Origin: Luteimonas sp. MC1750
GTDB lineage: Bacteria > Pseudomonadota > Gammaproteobacteria > Xanthomonadales > Xanthomonadaceae
Assembly (NCBI RefSeq): GCF_016615955.1
Contig: NZ_CP067113.1
Location: 1,364,001-1,428,000, forward strand
DNA: 64,000 nucleotides
Direction of reading: 5' to 3'
In this document: positions 44,719-56,351 of the stretch, piece after piece
Position numbering within the stretch: the stretch's first letter is position 1
Layout of the letters: each line of letters begins with the position of its first letter
Position numbers and translations under genes: made by a program
The notes under the pieces: model-generated
Databases searched by the model: none
Told to the model about the DNA's origin: nothing
The model's input: only the letters and a program-made list of their open reading frames with translations

Positions 44719-46437
44719 TCAGCGGGCGGGCACGACCGCGTCGGCGTCGGCGTGCAGCACGCGGTCGCGGCCTTCCGCCTTGGCGCGGTAAAGCGCCGCG
44801 TCCGCCACCTCGAACAGCAGCTCCGGGGTCACGCCGTCCTGCGGGAAGACCGCCACGCCCATCGAAACCGTGACCGGGCCCAGCGTGCGTCCGTTGTGCG
44901 AGATGGTCTGCTGCGACACCGCCCGGCGGATCGCTTCGGCGCGCGCCAGCGCGCTTTCGAGGTCGGTTTCGGGCATGACGATGGTGAACTCCTCGCCACC
45001 GTAGCGGCAGGCCATGTCCTCCGCGCGCACCAGCGAGGCGATGCAGCGGCCGACCTGGGCCAGCACGGCGTCGCCGGCGCTGTGGCCCTGGTTGTCGTTG
45101 AAGGACTTGAACTGGTCGATGTCGATCACCGTCAGCGCCAGCGGCAGGCGCCGCCGCTCGCAGCGCAGCATCTCGCGGCGCAGGCTTTCCTCGAAGTAGC
45201 GCCGGTTGAAAAGGCCGGTCAGCGGGTCGCGCAGCGACTGCTGGCGCAGCGTCTCGCGCAATCGCAGGTTGGCGATGGCGAGCGCGAGCTGTTCGCCCAG
45301 GAGCTCGATGATCACCGCGTCGTTGTCGCCTTCTCCGCCGTCGGCGGGGCCGCTGGCGTGGAGCATGCCCAGCGTTTCGCCCTGCGCCGAAAGCGGGATG
45401 CACAGGGTGGACAGCCCGGCCATCGAGGCACCATGGTCGACGTGGGCGCAGCGCACGCCGGCGCCGGCCTGGTTGTGGTGCGGCTGGCCGCGGCGCAGCG
45501 CCCAGCACTCGGCCGGCGCGAGCACGTCGGCGCTGGCGATCGCCGGTCGGCCGAAGCTGGAGCGGCTCTCGAGCAGGTCGCGCGACCCGCGCCCCAGGTA
45601 GCACTGGCCGCCCAGGTGGGGCAGCAGGCGTTCGAAGGTGCGCGAGGTGAGCTCCATCGCCTCGTCGAGGTTCTGCGCGCTCTGCAGCATCCCGGTGTAC
45701 TCGCTCAGCGCCCAGCGCTGCGCCGACAGGCGTTCGGTCATGGTCTGGGCGCGCTTCAGGTCATCCAGCGCACCGCGGGTCTCGCGCTCCAGCTTGCGAT
45801 TGCGCGAGTTCTCGCGCGACAGGCTCACCAGCAGGGTCCAGAACGTCGCCAGCGAGATCGCCAGGCTCAGCAGCACGAACCCGAGCAGCAGGTTGGAGTG
45901 GCGCGCGTTGGTGGCCCGTCGCTCCTCGAGCAGGCGCAGCTCCTCCGCGCGCAGCGCTTCGCTCGCGGCGTTGACGCCGTGCATGCGCTCGACCATCTCG
46001 TTGACCCGCATGGCCGCGACGGCGGCCTGCGGACCGTCGCGATCCTGGATGTCGGCCAGTTCCTGCATCCGCCGGACCTGCTCGGTCGACTGCTGCAGCA
46101 GGACCTTGGCCCGCGCGTGCTGCGCGGGGTTGTCGCGGGTGATCCGGGCCAGCTCGCGCGCGGCGGCCACGGCCTGCGGACCCGCGCGGTCGAACTCGCT
46201 GCGCAGCGACGGGTGCCCGGTGAGCCGGTAGCCGCGGCCGGCGGCCTGGGTGGCTGCCAGCAGCCACTGGCTGCTTTCGAGCTGCCCGATCACGCGATGG
46301 CTGTGCTCGACCCAGCGGTTGCTTTCGGTGAGCAGGCGGACGCCGAAGACGGTCACCGCGGCCACCGCCACCAGCAGCAACAGCGCCGCCACGGCGGCGG
46401 CCAGGCGATAGGGGCGGAGCCGGGACGTCGACGTCAT
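44719..46437 (-). CDS. CHASE3-GAF-GGDEF diguanylate cyclase
   Basis: A 572-aa membrane cyclase. Two membrane segments (about 13-34 and 183-205) bracket a helical periplasmic CHASE3-like domain with GYRLTGHPSLRSEFDRA. A GAF-like domain (about 250-385) with CYLGRG and LCIPLSAQGETLGMLHASG follows. The cyclase domain (about 400-565) has GGEEF (480-484) and the RAED inhibitory site (471-474) five residues before it, so it should be active and product-inhibited. The ATG is preceded by TATCAT six bases upstream, with no ribosome site. Confidence 0.93.
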   Translation of the reverse strand: MTSTSRLRPYRLAAAVAALLLLVAVAAVTVFGVRLLTESNRWVEHSHRVIGQLESSQWLLAATQAAGRGYRLTGHPSLRSEFDRAGPQAVAAARELARITRDNPAQHARAKVLLQQSTEQVRRMQELADIQDRDGPQAAVAAMRVNEMVERMHGVNAASEALRAEELRLLEERRATNARHSNLLLGFVLLSLAISLATFWTLLVSLSRENSRNRKLERETRGALDDLKRAQTMTERLSAQRWALSEYTGMLQSAQNLDEAMELTSRTFERLLPHLGGQCYLGRGSRDLLESRSSFGRPAIASADVLAPAECWALRRGQPHHNQAGAGVRCAHVDHGASMAGLSTLCIPLSAQGETLGMLHASGPADGGEGDNDAVIIELLGEQLALAIANLRLRETLRQQSLRDPLTGLFNRRYFEESLRREMLRCERRRLPLALTVIDIDQFKSFNDNQGHSAGDAVLAQVGRCIASLVRAEDMACRYGGEEFTIVMPETDLESALARAEAIRRAVSQQTISHNGRTLGPVTVSMGVAVFPQDGVTPELLFEVADAALYRAKAEGRDRVLHADADAVVPAR

Positions 46438-46443
46438 GCCGCC

Positions 46444-46449
46444 ATGATA
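46444..46449 (-). promoter_or_regulatory. -10-like hexamer TATCAT, six bases before the diguanylate cyclase ATG
   Basis: On the minus strand TATCAT-ggcggc-ATG. The spacing matches the other leaderless candidates in this window. Confidence 0.4.
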
Positions 46450-46500
46450 GGGCAGGCCGGCGTAGGCGCCGCGTGGCGGCTGCCGGCGCCACTGCGGTAG

Positions 46501-49293
<2,793 letters not shown>

Positions 49294-49340
49294 AGCGCCG
49301 CCGCCTTGCCGGACGCGACGGCCTCGTCCAGACTCGCGCG

Positions 49341-49880
49341 ATGACCGCACCCCGTCTCCGCATCGTCCTCCCGGCGCTGATGCTGCTGGCCCTTTCGGCC
49401 TGCGGTTTCCACCTTCGCGAGCCGCTCCAGCTCCCGCCGGGCCTCGACGGTGTCCGCGTGGTCGCCGCCGACCCCTACAGCGCGCTGGCCCAGGCGCTGA
49501 CGCGCTCGCTGGAACACGCCGGCCTCGAGGTCAAGGACGGCGTGGCGCAGGGCACCGGCGTGCTCCGGATCCATTCCGAAGGCTGGGATTCGCAGGCGAT
49601 CAGCGTCGACCAGTTCGGCCGCGCCCAGGAGTTCACCCTGCGCTATGCGGCGGTGTTCTCGGTCCAGGACGCCAATGGCGACGAGCTGGTGCCGGAGCAG
49701 GTGATCGAGCTGTCGCGCGAGTACGTCTCGCTGCCCGAGAACTCCACCGGCTCGGAGAGCGAGCGCGAGATGCTCTCGCGCGAGCTCCAGCGCGAGATGG
49801 CCGCCTCGGTGCTGCGCCGGATCGACGCGGTGAACCGGGCGCGCATGCGCGACGCCGGCCCCGCCGCCAGCGACGACTGA
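49341..49880 (+). CDS. lptE: LPS-assembly lipoprotein LptE
   Basis: A 179-aa outer-membrane lipoprotein that plugs LptD during LPS assembly. The lipobox LLALSACGFHLREPL is followed by the family's opening FHLR. The C-terminal region SREYVSLPENSTGSESEREML and ELQREMAASVLRRI are conserved features. An ATG overlapping the leuS stop at 49290 would add 17 basic residues before the signal; the later ATG gives a normal lipoprotein signal, and the choice is not certain. Located between leuS and holA, the usual place. Confidence 0.93.
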   Translation: MTAPRLRIVLPALMLLALSACGFHLREPLQLPPGLDGVRVVAADPYSALAQALTRSLEHAGLEVKDGVAQGTGVLRIHSEGWDSQAISVDQFGRAQEFTLRYAAVFSVQDANGDELVPEQVIELSREYVSLPENSTGSESEREMLSRELQREMAASVLRRIDAVNRARMRDAGPAASDD

Positions 49881-49892
49881 GCCGCGCGGCCG

Positions 49893-50930
49893 ATGGCCCG
49901 TGAGCTGACGCCCGAACAGCTGGCCTCCGGGCTGTCGCGCGGACCGCTGTCGCCGGTGTACCTGGTGGCCGGCGCCGAGATGCTGCGGGTGCTGGAATGC
50001 GCGGATGCCATCCGTGCCGCGGCGCGCGGGCAGGGTTATGCCGAACGCGAGGTGTTCGAGGTCGAAGGCCGGGACGTCGACTGGGATGGCCTCGAGGCCA
50101 GCCTGCGCGCGCCCAGCCTGTTTTCGGCGCGGCGGCTGATCGAGGTCCGCCTGCCCACGGCCAAGCCGGGCAAGCAGGGCGCGGAGGTGATCGCCGGCTA
50201 CTGCGCCCAGCCGCCGCCGGACACCTGCCTGCTGGTCACCGGCGGCGAATGGAGCCGCAAGCACGGTGGCAAGTGGAGCGAGGCGATCGCCGGCGCCGGG
50301 GCCATCGCCGTGGCCTGGCCGGTCAAGCCCCACGAGCTGCAGGTCTGGGTGGAGGCGCGGCTGCGCCGGCGCGGCGTGCGCGCCGATACGGCCGCCGTGC
50401 AGCTGCTGGTGGAGCGGGTGGAAGGCAACCTGCTCGCCGCCGCGCAGGAGATCGACAAGCTGGCGCTGCTCGCGCCCGACGGGACCCTGGACGCCGCGCG
50501 GATGCAGGCGCTGGTTGCCGACGCCGCGCGTTACGACGTGTTCCGCCTGGTCGATGCCGCGCTCAACGGCCAGGGCGCCCAGGCGGTGCGCATGCTCGCC
50601 GGGCTGCGTGCCGAGGGCGAAGCGGTGCCGGCCCTCATGGGCATGGTGGTGATGGAGCTGCAGCGCACGGCCGCGCTGGCGCGGGTCAAGGCCCGCGGCG
50701 GCAACCTGGGCGCGGAATTCAAGGCCCAGCGCATCTGGGATGCCAAGGAGGCGGCCTATCGCCGCGCGCTGGAGCGCCATCCGGCGGCGCGCTGGGAGCG
50801 CTTCGTGGCCGTGGCAGGCGAGGTCGACCGCGTCGCCAAGGGCCGCGGCGCGGGCGACGAGTGGCTGCTGCTGGAGCGCCTGCTGCTCGCCGTGGCCGAC
50901 CCGCGCGCGGTCGCCCTGCTGGCGGCGTGA
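49893..50930 (+). CDS. holA: DNA polymerase III subunit delta
   Basis: A 345-aa clamp-loader subunit. YLVAGAEMLRVLECADAIR at the start, VFEVEGRDVDWDGLEASLRAPSLFSARRLIEVRLP, and the RVEGNLLAAAQEIDKLALL stretch near 175 are family hallmarks. It overlaps nadD by four bases (GTGA). Confidence 0.95.
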   Translation: MARELTPEQLASGLSRGPLSPVYLVAGAEMLRVLECADAIRAAARGQGYAEREVFEVEGRDVDWDGLEASLRAPSLFSARRLIEVRLPTAKPGKQGAEVIAGYCAQPPPDTCLLVTGGEWSRKHGGKWSEAIAGAGAIAVAWPVKPHELQVWVEARLRRRGVRADTAAVQLLVERVEGNLLAAAQEIDKLALLAPDGTLDAARMQALVADAARYDVFRLVDAALNGQGAQAVRMLAGLRAEGEAVPALMGMVVMELQRTAALARVKARGGNLGAEFKAQRIWDAKEAAYRRALERHPAARWERFVAVAGEVDRVAKGRGAGDEWLLLERLLLAVADPRAVALLAA

Positions 50931-51604
50931 GCCTGCTCGCCTGCTACGGCGGCAGCTTCGATCCGGTCCACCTGGGACACCTGGCCGTGGCGCGGACGGT
51001 CCGCGACGCGCTCGCGGCCGAGGTCGCGCTGGTGCCGGCGGCCGATCCGCCGCACAAGGACGCCACCCACGCCGGCGCCGCCCGGCGCGGGCGCATGCTC
51101 GAGCTGGCGATCGCCGGCGAGCCCGGCCTGTGCATCGATCCGCTGGAATTCGAGCGCGATGGACCGTCGTACACCATCGATACCCTGCGCATGGTCCGCG
51201 CCCGCCAGGGCCCCCATCGGCCGGTCGCCTGGGTGGTCGGCGGTGATTCGCTGCTCCAGCTCGACGCCTGGTACCGCTGGCGCGAGCTGTTCGCGCACGG
51301 CCACGTGCTGGCGGTCGCCCGCCCTGGCTCGCCGCTGGGGCCGGAGGACATCGCCGCGCGCGCTCCGGCCGTCGCCTGCGAGATCGGCAGCCGCCGCCGG
51401 CCCGCCGAAGCGTTGGCCGACACGCCCGCGGGCGGCTTCGCCGTGCTCGAGCTGCCGCGCCTGCGCCACGAATCCTCGACCGAGGTGCGCCGCAGGATCG
51501 CCGCAGGTGGCGACTGGGAATCCCTGCTGCCGGCCCCCGTGGCCGGTTTCGTGCGCGAACACCGGCTGTACGGATACAGGGCCGCGACGGGCCCTTCGCT
51601 ATAA
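50927..51604 (+). CDS. nadD: nicotinate-nucleotide adenylyltransferase
   Basis: A 225-aa enzyme making deamido-NAD from nicotinate mononucleotide and ATP. The nucleotidyltransferase motif GGSFDPVHLGHL (with HxGH) is at the N terminus, and SSTEVRRRI (the ISSTxIR motif) is near the end. The GTG start overlaps the holA stop. Confidence 0.96.
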   Translation: MSLLACYGGSFDPVHLGHLAVARTVRDALAAEVALVPAADPPHKDATHAGAARRGRMLELAIAGEPGLCIDPLEFERDGPSYTIDTLRMVRARQGPHRPVAWVVGGDSLLQLDAWYRWRELFAHGHVLAVARPGSPLGPEDIAARAPAVACEIGSRRRPAEALADTPAGGFAVLELPRLRHESSTEVRRRIAAGGDWESLLPAPVAGFVREHRLYGYRAATGPSL

Positions 51605-51605
51605 T
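51600..51605 (+). promoter_or_regulatory. consensus -10 element TATAAT overlapping the nadD stop
   Basis: A perfect TATAAT, rare in this GC-rich DNA, contains the nadD TAA stop and lies 28 bases before the rsfS start. No clear -35 box is seen at the right distance. It may add an internal promoter for rsfS-rlmH. Confidence 0.4.
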
Positions 51606-51633
51606 CCCGCCTCACGCCAACGAGCCACAGCCT

Positions 51634-52083
51634 TTGTCCAGCCAAGCCCAAGTCATCAAGACCAGCCTGCCCAGCCCGCCGCCGTCGGTCGACGTGCTGC
51701 TTTCCACCGTCCTCGAGGCCGTGGCCGAGATCAAGGCGGTCGACGTCGCCGAGATCGACGTCCGCGGCAAGACCAGCGTCTGCGATTTCATGGTGGTCGC
51801 CTCGGGCACCTCGACGCGCCACGTGAAGTCGATCGCCGACGAGGTGGTGAAGTTCGCCAAGCGCCTCGACTGCCAGCCGCTGGGCGTCGAAGGCGAGCGC
51901 GAGGCCGAATGGGTGCTGGTCGACCTGGGCGACGTCGTGGTCCACGTCATGCTGCCGCGCGTGCGCGAGTTCTATGCGCTGGAGCGGCTGTGGACGGTGG
52001 GCGACCAGCCGCCCGGTGACCACGATGACGGCGGCGGGTATCGCCGCGGCGACAGCGACGACGCGAACCGCGACGCCGGCTGA
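51634..52083 (+). CDS. rsfS: ribosomal silencing factor RsfS
   Basis: A 149-aa protein that binds ribosomal protein L14 and blocks subunit joining under starvation. Core motifs DVRGKTSVCDFMVVASGTSTRHVKSIADEV and GEREAEWVLVDLGDVVVHVM are intact. It starts at a TTG and ends in a disordered acidic/Gly tail (GDHDDGGGYRRGDSDDANRD) longer than in E. coli. Seven bases from rlmH. Confidence 0.94.
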   Translation: MSSQAQVIKTSLPSPPPSVDVLLSTVLEAVAEIKAVDVAEIDVRGKTSVCDFMVVASGTSTRHVKSIADEVVKFAKRLDCQPLGVEGEREAEWVLVDLGDVVVHVMLPRVREFYALERLWTVGDQPPGDHDDGGGYRRGDSDDANRDAG

Positions 52084-52089
52084 GGCGCG

Positions 52090-52560
52090 ATGAAGGCTCG
52101 CCTGGTGGCCGTCGGCGAACGCCCGCCGGCCTGGGTGGCCGAAGGCTTCGCCGAATACCGCAAGCGGCTGTCGCACTGGCTGCCGCTGGAACTGGTGGAA
52201 GTCACGCCGGGCCTGCGCGGCAAGGGTCGCGACGCCGCCCGTGCGACACACGACGAAGGCCAGCGCGTGCTGGCCGCCCTGCCGCGCGACGTCCACGTCG
52301 TGGCGCTGGACGGTCGTGGGCGGGCCTGGGATTCAGAGGCGCTGTCCACCCGCCTGGAACACTGGCGTGGCCAGGGACGCGACCTGGCCTTCCTGGTCGG
52401 CGGGCCCGAGGGCCACGCCGACGAGGTGCTGGCCCGCGCCGACGAGACCTGGTCGCTGGGCCCGCTCACGCTGCCGCACATGCTGGTGCGGCTGGTGTTG
52501 GCCGAGCAGCTGTACCGCGCCGCGGCGCTGCTCGCCAACCACCCCTACCACCGCGCCTGA
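52090..52560 (+). CDS. rlmH: 23S rRNA pseudouridine-1915 N3-methyltransferase RlmH
   Basis: A 156-aa SPOUT methyltransferase. VALDGRGRAWDSEALS, LAFLVGGPEGHA and LTLPHMLVRLVLAEQLYRA are the family motifs, and the length is typical. It follows rsfS in the conserved order. On the opposite strand the next gene begins a pair not usually found here. Confidence 0.96.
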   Translation: MKARLVAVGERPPAWVAEGFAEYRKRLSHWLPLELVEVTPGLRGKGRDAARATHDEGQRVLAALPRDVHVVALDGRGRAWDSEALSTRLEHWRGQGRDLAFLVGGPEGHADEVLARADETWSLGPLTLPHMLVRLVLAEQLYRAAALLANHPYHRA

Positions 52561-52569
52561 GCGCGCCGC

Positions 52570-53283
52570 TCAGCCGCGGTCGAGGCGGAACTCGACCGGC
52601 ACCACGCCGATGGCCTGCACCGGCCGACCGTCGCGGACGGCCGGCTGGAAGCGCCAGTGGCGCAGCACGTGGCGACGGGCCGCTTCGTCGAGCGCGCGGT
52701 AGCCGCTGCCGCTCTCGACGCTGACCTCCAGCGGCCGTCCATCGACGCCAACCAGCACCTTCAGCACCACCGTGCCCTGGTGGCCTGCGCGGAGCGCGTC
52801 CCGCGGATAGGGCGGCGCGCTGGCCTCGGCATACGCCAGTTGCATGCCGGTGACCGGCCCCGCCTCGGGCCGGGTGCCCACGTCGACCATTCCGGTGTCC
52901 ATCGCCGGCGACGGCTCCGCCGGGAGGGTGCCGCCGTCGACCAGCGGCGGGGCCGCGACGGTCGGCGCCGGAACGACCACGCGTCGTGCCTGGGCAGCCG
53001 GTGCCGGTGGCGTCACCGCGGGCTGAACCGGCACGAGCTCGGGCGGAGGGGGCGGCGGCAGCGGCCTCGGCTCGAACCACTCGCCCTGCAGGCTCTTTGG
53101 CGGTGCCGGAGCCGTGTCCGGGCGGCCGAGCGGCGCCAGCATCAGCATCAGCGCGGCACCGTTGAGGAGCAGGGCGCCGGCGATGCCGACGATGCGAACC
53201 GGATCGGGCCGGCGTGGATCGTCCGCGGCGTGGCGGGTGGACAGGGCGGGGAGCGGACTGCCGAGCGCGTGCTGCAGGACCAT
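52570..53283 (-). CDS. TonB-family energy-transducing protein
   Basis: A 237-aa inner-membrane protein. A membrane segment (about 29-53, VRIVGIAGALLLNGAALMLMLAPLG) is followed by a proline-rich linker (PPPPPPELVPVQPAV) and a C-terminal TonB domain (about 150-235) with YPRDALRAGHQGTVVLKVLVGVDGRPLEVSVESGSGYRALDEAA. It may energise outer-membrane receptors such as the one at 4383. No exbB or exbD is adjacent. The start has a GGAGGTGG site. Confidence 0.88.
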   Translation of the reverse strand: MVLQHALGSPLPALSTRHAADDPRRPDPVRIVGIAGALLLNGAALMLMLAPLGRPDTAPAPPKSLQGEWFEPRPLPPPPPPELVPVQPAVTPPAPAAQARRVVVPAPTVAAPPLVDGGTLPAEPSPAMDTGMVDVGTRPEAGPVTGMQLAYAEASAPPYPRDALRAGHQGTVVLKVLVGVDGRPLEVSVESGSGYRALDEAARRHVLRHWRFQPAVRDGRPVQAIGVVPVEFRLDRG

Positions 53284-53357
53284 GGACCACCTCCTCGTTT
53301 GCCGGCGTCTTGCCGGGGTGCGGGGATGCCAACGCGCGGCCGCCGGCCGCGGGGTTG

Positions 53358-54101
53358 TCAGCGCCCCAGTTCGAACACGATCTCCAGGTTGGCCACCAGG
53401 GTGTTCTCGCCAGCGGCGACCGGGGTCGACGCCTCGGCATCCATGGCCATCGCGCGCATCGCGTACATCGGCTGCGGCGTCTGCAGCCGGCCGCCTTCGC
53501 TGATGCTCACGATCCGGCGCACGCGCAGGCCCAGGGCCTCAGCGTACATGTCGGCACGGCCGCGCGCCTGCTCGAGCGCCTTGCGCCGCGCCTCGTCATA
53601 GACCGCCTCGGGCTGGTCGATGCCGAAGCTCGGGCCATTGACGTTGTTGGCGCCGCTGGCCACGAGCGCATCCAGCACCTCGCCGAGCTTCGCGATGTCG
53701 CGCACCTTGAGGTTCACCGAGTTGCTGGCGTTGTAGCCGGAGATGCGCGGCTCCTCGTTCTCCACGTGGCGGTAATTCGGATGGATGCTGATGCCCGAGG
53801 TCTGGATGTCGCGTTCGGCCACGCCCGCGGCGCGGATGGCCGCGATCACCCTGGTCATCTGCGCGGCGTTCGCGCGCATGGCGGCACTGGCGTCCGCGGC
53901 CTGGGTCACCACGCCGGCCGATGCGGTGGCCACGTCCGGCGCGCGGCTGGCTTCGCCGGTGGCCGAGACCGAGAGCAGCGTCCCGTCGGTGGCGCCTGCG
54001 GTGGCGGGGGTCTGCGCGTGTGCGGTCAAGGCGGGGCTCCCGAAGGCGATGAGGAGGGAGAGGGCGGCGACGGACGCCGTGCGCTGCAGGCTGGGGATCA
54101 T
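53358..54101 (-). CDS. SIMPL-domain (DUF541) periplasmic protein
   Basis: A 247-aa exported protein. After a signal peptide (about 1-28, ending ALTAHA) it has the SIMPL pattern: GEASRAPDVATASAGVVTQAADASAAM, IQTSGISIHPNYRH, then DEARRKALEQARGRADMYAEALGLRVRRIVSI. Family members (E. coli YggE type) have been linked to oxidative-stress tolerance and other roles. The start has a GGAG site. Confidence 0.9.
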   Translation of the reverse strand: MIPSLQRTASVAALSLLIAFGSPALTAHAQTPATAGATDGTLLSVSATGEASRAPDVATASAGVVTQAADASAAMRANAAQMTRVIAAIRAAGVAERDIQTSGISIHPNYRHVENEEPRISGYNASNSVNLKVRDIAKLGEVLDALVASGANNVNGPSFGIDQPEAVYDEARRKALEQARGRADMYAEALGLRVRRIVSISEGGRLQTPQPMYAMRAMAMDAEASTPVAAGENTLVANLEIVFELGR

Positions 54102-54210
54102 CTTGGTCTCCGGAAACGGTCAGGGGAAGGGTTGTGCCGGTGGAGTGAACGGGTCGTGAGCCGCAGCGGGGTTGATGCCGGGGCGCACGGTCGGCCCCGC
54201 GCCGGCACGG

Positions 54211-54216
54211 TATCCT
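54211..54216 (+). promoter_or_regulatory. -10-like hexamer TATCCT, six bases before maf ATG
   Basis: TATCCT-tcgacg-ATG, without a ribosome binding site. Identical hexamer and spacing to the element before the alkyltransferase-like gene at 32988. Confidence 0.45.
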
Positions 54217-54222
54217 TCGACG

Positions 54223-54819
54223 ATGCTCCACCTTGCCTCGAAATCCCCGCGCCGCCGCGAGCTGCTGGCGCGCCTCGGCCTCGACTTCGGCGTGCTCGAC
54301 GTCGAAGTCGCGGAGCAGCGCGCGCCGGGCGAGTCCCCTGACGGCTATGTCGCGCGCGTGGCGCGCGAGAAGGCCGGCGCCGGCCTGCTGCGCGTGGTCG
54401 CGGTGCCCGGCGCGGTCGTCCTGGGTTCGGACACCGAAGTGGTCCTGGGCGACGAGGTCTTCGGCAAGCCCGCCGACGCCGCCGATGCCGAGGGCATGCT
54501 GCGCCGGCTCTCCGGCCGCAGCCATCGCGTGCTGACGGCCGTGTCGCTGGTCTCGGCCGGACGCGAGGCTTCGACCCTGGTGGAGAGCGAAGTGACGTTC
54601 GCCACCCTGTCCGATGCCGACATCGCCGAGTACGTGGGCAGCGGCGAACCCATGGGCCGTGCCGGTGCCTATGCGATCCAGGGCGGCGCCGAACGCTTCA
54701 TCCGCCGCCTGGCGGGCAGCTATTCGGGCGTGATGGGCCTGCCGCTGCACGAGACGGCGGAGCTTCTGCGCGGCTTCGGCCTGCAGGCGCGCACGCCGCG
54801 CGCGGACGGCGGCGCATGA
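54223..54819 (+). CDS. maf: Maf-family nucleoside triphosphate pyrophosphatase
   Basis: A 198-aa house-cleaning enzyme, probably the YhdE-type dTTP/UTP pyrophosphatase. The N terminus [18 protein letters not shown] and [18 protein letters not shown] are the signature motifs; [26 protein letters not shown] completes it. It overlaps rng by four bases and begins the maf-rng-yhdP-tldD run. Confidence 0.95.
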   Translation: MLHLASKSPRRRELLARLGLDFGVLDVEVAEQRAPGESPDGYVARVAREKAGAGLLRVVAVPGAVVLGSDTEVVLGDEVFGKPADAADAEGMLRRLSGRSHRVLTAVSLVSAGREASTLVESEVTFATLSDADIAEYVGSGEPMGRAGAYAIQGGAERFIRRLAGSYSGVMGLPLHETAELLRGFGLQARTPRADGGA

Positions 54820-56324
54820 GCGAGGAGATCCTGGTCAACGTCACCCCGCGCGAGACCCGCGTGGCCGTGGTCGAGAACGGCATGCTCCAGGAGCTGCACA
54901 TCGAGCGTGGCTGGAGCCGCGGGGTGGTCGGCAACATCTACAAGGGCAAGGTGCAGCGTGTCATGCCGGGCATGCAGGCGGCCTTCGTCGACCTCGGCCT
55001 CGAGCGCGCGGCCTTCCTGCATGCAAACGACGTGCTGCGGCCGGGGCGCGCCGAAGACCTCGCGGTCGAGGAGCCCGGTGCGCCGCGTGCGCCCGCGCCG
55101 CCGCCCCAGCCGCAGTCGACGCCGCCGATCGGCGAATTGCTGCGCGACGGCCAGGAAGTCGTGGTCCAGGTGGTCAAGGATCCGATCGGCACCAAGGGCG
55201 CGCGCCTGACCACCCAGATCAGCATTCCTTCGCGCTACCTGGTGCTGCTGCCGCAGTCGAAGGTGATCGGCGTCTCCGCGCGCATCGAGGACGAGGCCGA
55301 GCGCGCGCGCCTCAAGGCCCTGGTCGGCGACCTGGCGCTGGCCAACGGCCACGGCTACATCGTGCGCACCAACGCCGAAGGCCAGCCGGCCGAAGCCCTG
55401 GCCGAGGACGTCGCCTACCTGGCGCGGGCCTGGGCGCTGGTCGAGCGCAGCGTCGCGACCGCGCGCGTGGGCAGCTGCGTCTACGAGGACCTGACGCTGC
55501 CGATGCGCGCGGTGCGCGACCTGATGCGCCGCGACGTGGAGAAGGTCAAGGTCGATTCGCGCGAGACCTGCGACCGCCTGAAGACCTTCGCCGCCCAGTA
55601 CATGCCGGGCCTGGACGAGAAGATCGAGCACTACACCGGATCGCGCCCGGTGTTCGACCTCTACGGCGTGGAGGACGAGATCGGCCGCGCGCTCGAGAAG
55701 GAAGTACCGCTGAAGTCCGGCGGGTACCTGGTGATCGACCAGACCGAGGCCATGACCACGGTCGACGTCAACACCGGCTCCTTCCTCGGCCAGCGCAACC
55801 TCGAGGAAACCGTGTACCGCACCAACCTCGAGGCCTCGCAGGCGGTCGCGCGCCAGCTCCGGCTGCGCAACCTCGGCGGCATCATCATCATCGACTTCAT
55901 CGACATGACCGATCCGGAGCACCGTCGCCAGGTGCTGCGGACGCTGGAGAAGTCGCTGGCGCGCGACCACGCCAAGACCACGGTCTACGACTTCTCGCCG
56001 CTGGGCCTGGTGGAGATGACCCGCAAGCGCACCGTCGAGAGCCTGGAGCGCCAGCTCAGCGAAACCTGCCACGAGTGCGGCGGCCGCGGCATGCTCAAGA
56101 CCGCCGAGACCGTCACCTACGAGGTGTTCCGCGAAGTGGTGCGCGCGGTGCGCCAGTTCGACGCCGAGCGCCTGCTGGTGATCGCCTCGCCCAAGGTGGT
56201 GGCGCGCATCACCGAGGAGGAATCGGCGGCGGTGGCCGAGCTGGAGGAGTTCCTCGGCAAGACGATCCGCTTCCAGGCCGACGCGCAGTACCTGCAGGAA
56301 CAGTTCGATGTCGTCCTGCTCTGA
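54816..56324 (+). CDS. rng: ribonuclease G
   Basis: A 502-aa endoribonuclease of the RNase E/G family. The S1 domain (about 36-125) holds an Ala/Pro-rich insert. The catalytic magnesium aspartates appear in VDVNTGSF and IIIIDFIDM, and the zinc-link cysteines in CHECGGRGM. No C-terminal scaffold is present, distinguishing it from RNase E. It processes 16S rRNA ends and degrades mRNA. Confidence 0.96.
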   Translation: MSEEILVNVTPRETRVAVVENGMLQELHIERGWSRGVVGNIYKGKVQRVMPGMQAAFVDLGLERAAFLHANDVLRPGRAEDLAVEEPGAPRAPAPPPQPQSTPPIGELLRDGQEVVVQVVKDPIGTKGARLTTQISIPSRYLVLLPQSKVIGVSARIEDEAERARLKALVGDLALANGHGYIVRTNAEGQPAEALAEDVAYLARAWALVERSVATARVGSCVYEDLTLPMRAVRDLMRRDVEKVKVDSRETCDRLKTFAAQYMPGLDEKIEHYTGSRPVFDLYGVEDEIGRALEKEVPLKSGGYLVIDQTEAMTTVDVNTGSFLGQRNLEETVYRTNLEASQAVARQLRLRNLGGIIIIDFIDMTDPEHRRQVLRTLEKSLARDHAKTTVYDFSPLGLVEMTRKRTVESLERQLSETCHECGGRGMLKTAETVTYEVFREVVRAVRQFDAERLLVIASPKVVARITEEESAAVAELEEFLGKTIRFQADAQYLQEQFDVVLL

Positions 56325-56351
56325 GCCTCGCGCACGGCGCGCGGACCGCTG

